Source of the DNA: Victivallales bacterium
GTDB taxonomy: Bacteria > Verrucomicrobiota > Lentisphaeria > Victivallales > SZUA-371
Reading direction: 5' to 3'
DNA: 10,345 nt
Assembly: GCA_028691155.1 (NCBI GenBank)
Contig: JAQUZV010000056.1
Location: forward strand, 1 to 10,345
Both the position numbers and the translations under genes were made by a program. Position 1 is the first letter of the stretch, and every line of letters begins with the position of its first letter. Below the pieces are notes generated by a model. That model saw only the letters and a list, made by a program, of their open reading frames with translations. It did no database searches and was not told the origin of the DNA. Shown in pieces: positions 1 through 7,015 of the stretch.

Positions 1-1
1 C

Positions 2-448
2 GCCGGCAATCTGCTGCTGGAAATCCAGCAGAACAGCGATACCACTTTTCGCGTCAGTGACTGGGGACGGGTTGACAGCAACGGCCGGCCGCGGGAACTC
101 CATCTTCAGAAAGCGCTTAAGTCGATCCATTTTATCGACCGCACGCCCAGCCGGATTTCCGGGGTGTCGGACAATGTGGCCCACAACCGCAAATTTCCGA
201 TCATCAAACACTGTCCTTTCTTCCATGTGGACGATCTGCGCCTGGTGGAAACCTGGCGCGACAGCACTTACGAATTAGGCAGTTGCCATCTGGTTACTCC
301 GGTCAATCATCCGGTGACCGTCGGCAACGAAAATTGCCGGACTCAGGTGCCGGCCGGTTCCACCTGCTTCATCCCCGCCACATTCGGGGCCTACTGGATT
401 GAATTGGATGCCGAAGAAGAAACCACGGTGGTGCGGACCACGTTATAA
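2..448 (+). CDS. manA: Mannose-6-phosphate isomerase, class I (3' part only)
   Basis: Only the last 148 residues are visible and the start lies left of the window. The enzyme interconverts mannose 6-phosphate and fructose 6-phosphate in the cytoplasm, feeding GDP-mannose and glycan synthesis or mannose use. The fragment opens with LLLEIQQNSDTTFRV followed by SDWGRVD and PRELHLQKAL. This is the strongly conserved stretch at the start of the C-terminal cupin half of the short, Firmicutes/Bacteroidota-type ManA. A region matching the family C-terminus follows (FFHVDDLRL, then VPAGSTCFIPATFG near the end). The metal-binding residues of the N-terminal half are off-window, so catalytic competence cannot be judged. 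The gene ends at TAA and argS begins 37 bases later, so the two may be co-transcribed. The reading frame is open through the left edge, which supports a fragment of a longer gene rather than a small gene starting at the internal ATG at 164. Confidence 0.85.
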   Translation, partial: AGNLLLEIQQNSDTTFRVSDWGRVDSNGRPRELHLQKALKSIHFIDRTPSRISGVSDNVAHNRKFPIIKHCPFFHVDDLRLVETWRDSTYELGSCHLVTPVNHPVTVGNENCRTQVPAGSTCFIPATFGAYWIELDAEEETTVVRTTL

Positions 449-485
449 CCAACGCCCATTAACCGAAGTCAAAAAGAATACGATT

Positions 486-2279
486 ATGAATTTCAAGTGC
501 GTCAGCGATCTTTCGTCATTTCTGCAACAGCAATATCCCGCCGTTTCGTTTCCCGCCGCGTGGCAGGTCGTCGGGGATAAATGTCCGGGCAACATGTCCG
601 GCGACCTGACCATCAACTGTTTCCGCTTTGCCCGGCTTTTCCGCCAGGCCCCGGACGCGATGGCGCGGGAAGTGGCGGCGTTTCTCGCCGGTCACGACGA
701 TGTGGAGACGGCGGAAGCGGTCAAGGCCTTCGTCAATATCACGTTGCGTCCGGGCGCGGTCCATCGCGATACGGTTGCCGATCCGAATCGTATTCTCGGT
801 GCGACCATTGTTCCAGCCGCCCGGCGGCGCCGGATTCTGATCGAATATTCCGCGCCCAACACCAACAAGCCCCAGCATCTCGGGCATGTCCGCAACAATA
901 CTCTGGGCATGTCGCTGGCGGCGTTGCTGCAACGGGTCGGGCACGAGGTGATTCCGATCAATCTGGTCAACGACCGCGGCATTCACATCTGTAAGTCGAT
1001 GATTGCCTATCAGCGCTTCGGCGAGGGTGAAACCCCGGCGTCCAGCGGAATCAAGGGCGACCATCTGGTGGGAAAATATTATGTCCGTTTCAATACGGAA
1101 CTCAAGCGGCAGCTCGACGCGTTGACGCAGGCCCGGCCGGAGCTTGCCGACCGGAGCGACGAAGATTTGTTCCTCGAAACCGAACTCGGCGCCGCCACCC
1201 AGAAGATGCTTCAGGACTGGGAAGCCGGGGTGCCCGTCGTGCGCGAACTCTGGCAGCTGATGAATTCCTGGGTATTTGCCGGTTTTGCCCAGACCTATGC
1301 CCGGATGGGGGTGAAATTTGCTCACACCTATCTTGAAAGCGAAACCTATCTGCTCGGCAAAGACAACATTCTCGACGGCCTGGCCCGCGGGGTCTTTTCC
1401 CGGCGCGACGACGGGGCGATTATTGCCGATCTCGGCAAACTGGGCCAGAAGGTCGTGCTCCGTTCCGACGGTACCAGCGTCTACATTACTCAGGATATCG
1501 GCACCACCATCCGCAAATATAACGATTATCATCCCGACACCCAGATCTGGGTCGTGGGGGACGAGCAGATTCATCACTTCAAAATGCTGTTCGAAATTCT
1601 GCGTCGGATGGGTTTTTCCTGGGCGGACAACCTCTATCATCTGGCCTACGGCATGGTCAATCTGCCCTCCGGGAAAATGAAAAGTCGCGAAGGCACTGTG
1701 GTCGACGCCGACGATCTGTTTGCGGAAATGGCGGCGCTTGCCCGGGCCGCCACGCTGGAACGTTGCGGGGATGAAATCCCGGCCGATCTGGACGAACGCG
1801 CCGAAATTATCGGCATGGGCGCGCTGAAATTCATGCTGCTCAAGTTCAATCCCAAGACCACGATGATGTTCGATCCGCAGGCGTCGCTGAAATTCGAGGG
1901 CGACACCGGTCCCTATGTGCAGTATGCCGGTGCCAGAATCAATTCCATCGCGGCCAAAGCGGCGGAGAAAGGTCTTGTCATTTCGGACGATGTCAACTGG
2001 GAACTGCTGGCCGCGCCGGAAGAAAAAGCGTTGTCGATCATGGCTTCGTTTTATCCGGCGACGTTGGCGGAGGCGGCGGAAAAGATGGACTGTTCGGTGC
2101 TGGTCGGTTATCTGCTCGATCTGGCCAAGGCGTTCAACCGCTTTTATCGGGAATGTCCGGTGCTCAGTGCCGAGGACGATGCGCTCCGGCAGGCCCGGAT
2201 GCAGTTGTGCTTCCGGATCCGCGATCTGCTGACCGACGGACTCAACACCCTGACGATCGGGGTTCCCGCCGCCATGTAG
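486..2279 (+). CDS. argS: Arginyl-tRNA synthetase
   Basis: This 597-residue cytoplasmic enzyme charges tRNA-Arg with arginine. Residues about 1-95 form the N-terminal additional domain that recognises the tRNA elbow. The class I Rossmann core begins with YSAPNTNKPQHLGHVRNN, with the HIGH motif as HLGH at 131-134. The KMSKS loop reads KMKSREG at 397-403 followed by TVVDADDL. The DALR anticodon-binding domain starts around residue 470 (TGPYVQYAGARI), and the C-terminus ends in the usual I-G-V-P-x-x-M. Length is normal for the family. The start at 486 is preferred to the in-frame ATG at 399, because the longer version would overlap manA and add 29 residues with no family similarity. The ribosome-binding site is weak (AAAAAGA upstream). 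The next gene lies 91 bases downstream on the same strand. The HLGH/KMKSREG flavour resembles Bacteroidota-type ArgRS. Confidence 0.97.
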   Translation: MNFKCVSDLSSFLQQQYPAVSFPAAWQVVGDKCPGNMSGDLTINCFRFARLFRQAPDAMAREVAAFLAGHDDVETAEAVKAFVNITLRPGAVHRDTVADPNRILGATIVPAARRRRILIEYSAPNTNKPQHLGHVRNNTLGMSLAALLQRVGHEVIPINLVNDRGIHICKSMIAYQRFGEGETPASSGIKGDHLVGKYYVRFNTELKRQLDALTQARPELADRSDEDLFLETELGAATQKMLQDWEAGVPVVRELWQLMNSWVFAGFAQTYARMGVKFAHTYLESETYLLGKDNILDGLARGVFSRRDDGAIIADLGKLGQKVVLRSDGTSVYITQDIGTTIRKYNDYHPDTQIWVVGDEQIHHFKMLFEILRRMGFSWADNLYHLAYGMVNLPSGKMKSREGTVVDADDLFAEMAALARAATLERCGDEIPADLDERAEIIGMGALKFMLLKFNPKTTMMFDPQASLKFEGDTGPYVQYAGARINSIAAKAAEKGLVISDDVNWELLAAPEEKALSIMASFYPATLAEAAEKMDCSVLVGYLLDLAKAFNRFYRECPVLSAEDDALRQARMQLCFRIRDLLTDGLNTLTIGVPAAM

Positions 2280-2302
2280 CGGTGGACGGCGGGCGATAAA
2301 CA

Positions 2303-2374
2303 ATGCCGGATGACGGCGACAGGGAATATTCCAGAGATGAAGCGGCGAATTACAGGGGAACCTTCGGATCATGA
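2303..2374 (+). other. Possible 23-codon upstream ORF overlapping the U32 gene start
   Basis: The argS-U32 gap contains a short ORF starting ATG at 2303 and encoding MPDDGDREYSRDEAANYRGT plus three residues. Its TGA stop (2372-2374) overlaps the U32 start codon in an ATGA arrangement. That layout would permit translational coupling. However, no convincing Shine-Dalgarno sequence precedes its ATG, and the U32 gene has its own AGGGGA about ten bases before its start. I see no family resemblance. It may be chance, and is recorded only because its stop falls exactly on the downstream start. Confidence 0.15.
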
Positions 2375-4587
2375 ATGACACGGTGCCGGAATTATTGGCT
2401 CCGGCCGGTAATATGGCCGCCGCCCTGGCCGCGTTCGATGCCGGCGCCGACGCCGTTTACGCCGGACTGCGGCAGTTCAATGCCCGCGAACGCAGCGAAA
2501 ATTTTTCTTCGGACGAGATGGGCCGGCTCATTGCTTATGCCCACAAGCATCGCAAAAAGGTTTACGTTACTTTCAATACGCTGGTCAAGGAGACGGAACT
2601 GGCGGAGGCGGCGGCGTTGCTGGCCGAGCTTAACGCTGTCGGACCCGATGCGTTGATCATTCAGGATCTGGGGATTTTACGGCTGGCGCGGGAATATTTT
2701 CCGGCGTTGCCGCTGCATGCCTCCACCCAGATGGGATTCCACAATTCCGCCGGACTCGAACTGGCGGCGGCCATGGGGTTCCGGCGTGTGATTCTCGAAC
2801 GTCAGATTACTCTGGACGAGTTGCGGACGCTGGCGGAAAATACCCCGGTGGAGCTGGAGATGTTCATTCACGGTGCCTTGTGCTGTTCGCTGGCGGGCAA
2901 ATGTCTGTTTTCTTCCTGGCACGGCGGGCACAGCGGCAACCGCGGTCGCTGCAAGCAGCCCTGCCGCCGGCGCTTTTTCGGGCGGGACGGCAACGGGTTC
3001 TTTTTTTCCACCAACGATTTGTTTACCGCCGATCTGATGGGGCCCATCAAAGCCTCCGGGGTCCGGTCGCTGAAAATCGAAGGGCGGTTGCGCCAGCCCG
3101 ACTACGTTTATAATGTGGTTGCCGCCTATCGGCAACTGCTCGACGCGCCCGGCGAACCCGACCGGAAACTGCTGGGAGAAGCGCGCAATCGGATTGCCCG
3201 GAGTTTCGGACGCAAATGGTCGCACGGTTATTACGACGGGGAAAAGTCGGGGGCGATGGTCGATTATGCTTCGCTGGGTACGGCGGGATTGTTATGCGGC
3301 AAGGTTACCGGCATTCGTCCGGGCGGGTTTGACGTCAAGGTGGGGAAACCGCTTTATCTCGGCGACCGCATTCGGGTGCAGCCGCCCAGCGGCGAAGAGG
3401 GGCCGGCCCTGACCGTCACCCGATTGTATTGCCGCGACCGGGGCGTAAGCAAGCTCGCTCCCGGCGCTACGGGATTCATCTGCTGTGACAAACCGGTCGA
3501 TTCGCGTGGTCTGGTGTTCAAGACCGGCAGCAGTCATGACAGTTATACCGCCCGGGCGGCGGCATTGCCGTCGCCGCGCCGCCGGATCGATCTGGATATT
3601 GCCGTTTCCGCCGTCGCCATTACCGTTCAGGCGGGAGCTTTGAGCTGGCGTCGGGACATCAACCCGGCTCCGGCCGCCAAACATCCGTTGGAGCCGGAAA
3701 TGGTGCGGAATGCTTTTGCCGCCGGCAGTCCGGAGGCCTGGACCGCCGGAAACGTTGTTGTTGCCATCGACGGCAACTACTTTCTCCCCGCCGGTGAACT
3801 GAAACAACTGCGGCGCGATTTCTGGGCTTTTGCCGCCGGGCATTTGCCCGCGCTCCCGGACCCGAAAGAAAAAACGGCGGCAATGATTCGTTTTCAGCGC
3901 GATTATGCCGCCATGGTTCCGGCCTCGCCGGTGCCGGAAGATGCTCCGCCTACGATTGCCGTTCGCCCGCATGGGCCGCATCCGACCGCGCGGCGGGAAA
4001 TTCAGGCGATGGCGATTTTTCACCTTGACCGACATGCGGTCGAGGCTGTTTTGCCGGAGTTCTGTCCGGAACCGCGCTTGGCGGTATTGCAAAAACTGAT
4101 TGCGCAGGCGGTGAAAGACGGCATTCGCCGCTTTCGAATTACCGCGCCGTATGCGTTGCCGTTGCTGCGGTCTTACGAGGGGTTGACGCTGACGGCGTCC
4201 CTGTCGCTGCCGGTCTGCAATTCGCTGGCGGCGGCGGAACTGGCCGTTTACGGGGTCGATCGGGTTCAGGGGCATGTGGAACTGGAGCGGCCGGCGTTGG
4301 AAGCATTGCGCGACCATTCCCCGTTGCCGGTGGAAATTTACCGTTACGGCCGCCCGGTGCTGTTGGTGACGCGGGCCAAAATTGCGGTCGAGGGGGAGAT
4401 TCATGACAGCCGCGGCATGAAGTTTCACGTCAACTACGATCCCGAGGCCGGGCTGACCTATGTGCGGCCGGGTCCGGTTGTCGATTTGCCGCATGTGCCC
4501 GGGACTTACGACTTTTACGATTGGTCCGCCGCCGACCGCCATGAAAAAACGGTGGCCGTCTTCAATTTCGACACCGCAATGATCTGA
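2371..4587 (+). CDS. U32-family protein, probable RlhA/TrhP-like RNA hydroxylase, long form
   Basis: This 738-residue protein is annotated in databases as 'peptidase U32' or collagenase-like. Characterised relatives (E. coli RlhA/YdcP, TrhP/YegQ, UbiU/UbiV) are instead hydroxylation factors for 23S rRNA, tRNA or ubiquinone, so RNA hydroxylation is the better guess. The N-terminus ELLAPAGN (7-14) followed by GADAVYAG is typical. The U32 signature is at 163-183 (EMFIHGALCCSLAGKC), with GRCKQPCRRRF at 192-202. Cysteines 171/172, 178, 194 and 198 lie where relatives hold an iron-sulfur cluster. A beta-rich middle segment (about 280-380) and a DUF3656-like region follow. Residues about 605-671 look like a degraded second copy of 113-178. 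AGGGGA about ten bases upstream supports the ATG at 2371. It lies downstream of argS and converges on the next gene. Confidence is high for the family and moderate for the substrate class. Confidence 0.85.
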   Translation: MNDTVPELLAPAGNMAAALAAFDAGADAVYAGLRQFNARERSENFSSDEMGRLIAYAHKHRKKVYVTFNTLVKETELAEAAALLAELNAVGPDALIIQDLGILRLAREYFPALPLHASTQMGFHNSAGLELAAAMGFRRVILERQITLDELRTLAENTPVELEMFIHGALCCSLAGKCLFSSWHGGHSGNRGRCKQPCRRRFFGRDGNGFFFSTNDLFTADLMGPIKASGVRSLKIEGRLRQPDYVYNVVAAYRQLLDAPGEPDRKLLGEARNRIARSFGRKWSHGYYDGEKSGAMVDYASLGTAGLLCGKVTGIRPGGFDVKVGKPLYLGDRIRVQPPSGEEGPALTVTRLYCRDRGVSKLAPGATGFICCDKPVDSRGLVFKTGSSHDSYTARAAALPSPRRRIDLDIAVSAVAITVQAGALSWRRDINPAPAAKHPLEPEMVRNAFAAGSPEAWTAGNVVVAIDGNYFLPAGELKQLRRDFWAFAAGHLPALPDPKEKTAAMIRFQRDYAAMVPASPVPEDAPPTIAVRPHGPHPTARREIQAMAIFHLDRHAVEAVLPEFCPEPRLAVLQKLIAQAVKDGIRRFRITAPYALPLLRSYEGLTLTASLSLPVCNSLAAAELAVYGVDRVQGHVELERPALEALRDHSPLPVEIYRYGRPVLLVTRAKIAVEGEIHDSRGMKFHVNYDPEAGLTYVRPGPVVDLPHVPGTYDFYDWSAADRHEKTVAVFNFDTAMI

Positions 4588-4639
4588 TGGCGGTGGTTCA
4601 GGTTATGCCGTCGGTTGCCTGTTATCCGTTGCGGACGGG

Positions 4640-5041
4640 TCATATGGTTGCGGTGAGTTCGAGGCGGCCGAGGTGTTTGACGCGGCCATTGTCGGTGACG
4701 GTCGCCATCTCCAGACGGTTTTTGTCGATGCGGTGGAACAGGACGGTATCGCCGTCCGCGGAGGCGGAAATTCCGGCGGCGGGGAAATGTTTGGCCAGAT
4801 TGAAGGTTCGGGCCAGTACCTCGCGGCGGTTGGTTCCTTTGATCTGAACTTCCAGACAGAAGGACGGGCGATGGGGTTGCGGCGCGATTTTTTCACCCAC
4901 GACCCGGACGGCGACGCCGTCGTATCCCAACGGTGTTCCGCCGGCAAAAATATCATGATCGATGATCATTTCCAACTGCTCGGCCACCACGGCCAGAAAC
5001 GCTTTCTCCACCAGATTGATATCGAAATCGGCAATATTCAT
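4640..5041 (-). CDS. Hypothetical protein, 133 aa (weak resemblance to phage minor-capsid/tail-terminator proteins)
   Basis: I do not recognise this gene with certainty. It reads leftward from ATG at 5041 to TGA at 4640. A good AGGGAG ribosome-binding site (complement of 5051-5056) sits nine bases before the start, which is the main reason to prefer this frame over the overlapping ORFs. The protein has no signal peptide, membrane segment or cysteine cluster. It starts with a helix-like segment (NIADFDINLVEKAFLAVVAE), and beta-rich segments follow, including FCLEVQIKGTNRREVLART and FHRIDKNRLEMATVTDNGR. The order of helix, then 'V-Q-I-K' strand, then R-x-E-x-L-A helix, then 'gr...l.lt' terminal strand recalls small phage minor-capsid or tail-terminator proteins. 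That is pattern impression only. No other phage gene is nearby. It converges on the U32 gene across 52 bases and diverges from olsB. Confidence 0.7.
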   Translation of the reverse strand: MNIADFDINLVEKAFLAVVAEQLEMIIDHDIFAGGTPLGYDGVAVRVVGEKIAPQPHRPSFCLEVQIKGTNRREVLARTFNLAKHFPAAGISASADGDTVLFHRIDKNRLEMATVTDNGRVKHLGRLELTATI

Positions 5042-5103
5042 GGTTTGGTTCTCCCTGCGGGTTGAGTCGGGATGACTGCCGCATTCCGGTGGCGGTTTTC
5101 CCG

Positions 5104-5132
5104 ATGGTTTTGCCTTCGGAGGTTTTTGTCAA
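5104..5132 (-). promoter_or_regulatory. Candidate sigma70-type promoter for the leftward 133-aa gene
   Basis: On the minus strand a perfect TTGACA (complement of 5127-5132) is followed after 17 bases by AACCAT (complement of 5104-5109). The second hexamer is only a 3-of-6 match to TATAAT. Transcription would start near 5097, leaving a leader of about 55 bases that contains the gene's AGGGAG site. The perfect -35 and standard spacing favour it, while the poor -10 weakens it. Confidence 0.35.
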
Positions 5133-5142
5133 CCGGCGGGAT

Positions 5143-5181
5143 GGGGCCGGGAAGCGATCATTTACCGCGGCCCCCCGGGGG
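5143..5181. repeat. G/C-rich inverted repeat and 10-bp palindrome in divergent intergenic region
   Basis: GGGGCCG at 5143-5149 is perfectly complementary to CGGCCCC at 5168-5174, a 7-bp stem around an 18-base loop. The right arm runs into the palindrome CCCCCGGGGG at 5172-5181, an alternative structure. It lies upstream of both candidate promoters. No T-run follows on either strand, so it does not look like an intrinsic terminator. It could be a protein-binding site or a chance product of G/C runs. Confidence 0.3.
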
Positions 5182-5251
5182 ATCCGGTTGGCGATTGGTG
5201 TGATAAGGAGACGGAACCGCTATTTTTTGTGCTTTTTCCACCGGAAATATT

Positions 5252-5277
5252 TTGCAATTTTACCGATTCCTTATAAA
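5252..5277 (+). promoter_or_regulatory. AT-rich candidate promoter for the olsB-olsA-cobS-like operon
   Basis: The stretch 5221-5285 is markedly AT-rich against GC-rich surroundings and holds TATAAA at 5272-5277, a 5-of-6 match to the -10 consensus. The best -35 candidate is TTGCAA at 5252-5257, but the 14-base spacing is short. Transcription from about 5284 would leave a leader of about 83 bases before the GTG start. The rest of the 325-base gap (5042-5366) holds the leftward promoter candidate and the G/C hairpin. I see no gene or tRNA in it. Confidence 0.4.
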
Positions 5278-5366
5278 TTTCATTAAGTTGCCGGTTGGCA
5301 TTTTGAGAAAGGGCCCGGGGAGTCCGGCAGGGAGCACGATTCTGATTACAGTAAATAGGTTTTAAA

Positions 5367-6170
5367 GTGGATTTAAATTTACTACGGAAAAAACTGTTTT
5401 CCAACGCCGTTATTGCCGAACGGGATCAGTTTGTGATCAAGTTCGCGGAAACAGATGATGAAATAAAGAAAGCCCAGAAACTGCGTTATCGGGTCTTCAA
5501 CCTGGAACAGGGGAAAGGGTTGGAAACGGCGTTGTCGGCCGGTATCGACCGTGACGAATTCGACGAACATTGCATTCACCTGATTATTTTCGATAAAAAC
5601 ACCGGCGAAGCCGTCGGCACTTATCGGATGCATTTCGGGGTGGTGGCCCGGAGCGCTCTGGGATTGTACTCGTCGCGGGAATACGAACTGCACGGGCTGG
5701 ATCGGATCATGGACGACTGCCTGGAAGTGGGGCGTTCCTGCGTTTCGCCGGAATACCGCAACGGCGCGGTGGTGGCGTTGTTGTGGGCCGGGATTGCCGA
5801 AGTGGTGAATCAGACGAATATCCGCTACCTGCTGGGTTGTGTGAGTCTGGAAAATACCGATCCGGCGGTCGGCTGGGCTTTGTATGAATATTTTCAGAAG
5901 AAAAACCTGAATTCCGAAGAGTTGAGCGGAATTCCCCATCCGCAGTTTATTCTGCCGTTGCCGCCGCGGGAAGAGATCGACGCCTGGTTGCGGGTCCCGC
6001 TGCAACTGCACAAGGAGATTCCGCCGCTGTTCAAGGGATATTTGCGCCTGGGAACGACGATTTGTGGTGAGCCGGCCATGGATAACGAATTCGGTACGAT
6101 TGATTTCATGATCCTGCTGGATACCAGAAAGATGCCGGAACGATACTGGCGGCATTTTTTCACGGCATAA
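5367..6170 (+). CDS. olsB: OlsB-type amino-acid N-acyltransferase (GNAT fold), aminolipid synthesis
   Basis: This 267-residue enzyme belongs to the OlsB/GlsB family. The family transfers a 3-hydroxy fatty acyl group from acyl carrier protein to the amino group of ornithine, or of glycine in Bacteroides GlsB, which is the first step of phosphorus-free membrane aminolipids. Visible family features are AQKLRYRVFNLEQG (36-49), EFDEHCIHLIIFD (64-76), GEAVGTYRM (80-88), the core EVGRSCVSPEYRNG (110-123) and the closing LFKGYLRLGTTICGEPAMD (211-229). Length is normal. The start is GTG at 5367, as no in-frame ATG precedes the conserved region. An AGG seven bases upstream is a modest ribosome-binding site. 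An OlsA-type acyltransferase follows 33 bases downstream, the usual partner. The acceptor amino acid cannot be read from the sequence, so the symbol describes the family and glsB is an equal alternative. Confidence 0.82.
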   Translation: MDLNLLRKKLFSNAVIAERDQFVIKFAETDDEIKKAQKLRYRVFNLEQGKGLETALSAGIDRDEFDEHCIHLIIFDKNTGEAVGTYRMHFGVVARSALGLYSSREYELHGLDRIMDDCLEVGRSCVSPEYRNGAVVALLWAGIAEVVNQTNIRYLLGCVSLENTDPAVGWALYEYFQKKNLNSEELSGIPHPQFILPLPPREEIDAWLRVPLQLHKEIPPLFKGYLRLGTTICGEPAMDNEFGTIDFMILLDTRKMPERYWRHFFTA

Positions 6171-6203
6171 GGAGAAGGACGGAATTCGGGGAAAGGAATA
6201 ATC

Positions 6204-6998
6204 ATGGTCTTGGTGCGTCGTATTTTCCGCCTGGTGCTGCTGTTGTGCTGGCTGCCGGTGATCGGGCTGATTTCCCTGCCGTTCAAGCTGGGGGGATGGA
6301 ACAGCATCCGTCGCGTCGGGTTCTGTGCCAGAATCTGGGGACGGGGGATTGCGAAGATTCTTCATCTGAAGATCAAAGTGTTTGGTGATCCGCATGCGTT
6401 TCGGGGCGGTTTGATTGTTTCCAACCATCAGGGGTATCTGGACATTATCACCCATGCGGCGGTGTTTCCGTTGCGTTTTTCGCCGAAATCGGATATCCGG
6501 TCATGGCCGTTTCTGGGTTGGTATCTGGGCATCAGCCGTCCGGTCTGGGTCGACCGCAGCAACAAACAGAAATCCAAGGAGTTGCTGGAAGAATTCATTG
6601 CCACGATGGAACACCATATTCCGCTGATTATCTATCCGGAAGGAACCAGCAGCGACGGCCGTTCCGGACTGTTGCCGTTCAAATCGACGCCGTTTGCGGC
6701 TATTGCCGAAACCAATCTGCCGATTATGCCGATCATTACGGTGTTCGGCCCGATGCCGGACGGAAAGACGGTGGCCTGGCATGGAACGCAGGAGTTGTTG
6801 CCGCATGCGTGGCGGATTATGGGCTATCCGGAGATCAGAGCGGAAATCCATATCATGCCGCTGATTTATTCGGAAGGGCGTTCGCGAAAAGAGTTGGCCG
6901 ATTACGTTCATGACATCATGGAGCGGAAATATTACGAGATAATGGCAGCGGAAGGCATGATGGCAACCGCGCCGGAGCAGGTTGTGGGGAAGCAATAA
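6204..6998 (+). CDS. olsA: OlsA/PlsC-type 1-acyl-sn-glycerol-3-phosphate (lyso-aminolipid) acyltransferase
   Basis: This 264-residue membrane-associated acyltransferase would add a second acyl chain to the hydroxyl of the lyso-aminolipid made by OlsB. A phosphatidic-acid-forming PlsC role is the alternative. It has an N-terminal hydrophobic segment (about 5-25), then the catalytic H-x4-D motif as NHQGYLD (H75, D80). The second block GISRPVWVDRS lies at 109-119, and the substrate-binding YPEGTSS at 144-150. These are the standard PlsC-family motifs, all intact. AAAGGA at 6192-6197, six bases before the ATG at 6204, is a strong ribosome-binding site. The gene follows olsB by 33 bases and precedes the CobS-like gene by 17, so all three are probably one transcript. 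Pairing with OlsB is the main reason to call it OlsA-like rather than a general PlsC. Confidence 0.83.
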   Translation: MVLVRRIFRLVLLLCWLPVIGLISLPFKLGGWNSIRRVGFCARIWGRGIAKILHLKIKVFGDPHAFRGGLIVSNHQGYLDIITHAAVFPLRFSPKSDIRSWPFLGWYLGISRPVWVDRSNKQKSKELLEEFIATMEHHIPLIIYPEGTSSDGRSGLLPFKSTPFAAIAETNLPIMPIITVFGPMPDGKTVAWHGTQELLPHAWRIMGYPEIRAEIHIMPLIYSEGRSRKELADYVHDIMERKYYEIMAAEGMMATAPEQVVGKQ

Positions 6999-7015
6999 CT
7001 CCCGGGAGAAGAACC

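Noticed and set aside
516..2381. 621-codon open frame antisense to argS
   Set aside because: It is a shadow of the argS codon pattern in GC-rich DNA. The composition is rich in His, Arg, Gly and Pro with no motif, while argS on the other strand has all its catalytic motifs.
3292..4542. 416-codon antisense frame within the U32 gene
   Set aside because: It is an Arg/Gln/Gly/Pro-rich shadow with no ribosome-binding site or family resemblance. The plus-strand frame continues the U32 protein.
4588..4639. Bidirectional terminator between the converging U32 and 133-aa genes
   Set aside because: Only a 4-5 bp imperfect stem (CCGT/ACGG) is visible and there is no T-run on either strand.
4673..5065. 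130-codon plus-strand frame opposite the leftward 133-aa gene
   Set aside because: It has no ribosome-binding site, while the minus-strand frame has AGGGAG nine bases before its ATG. It remains the alternative if the leftward gene fails.
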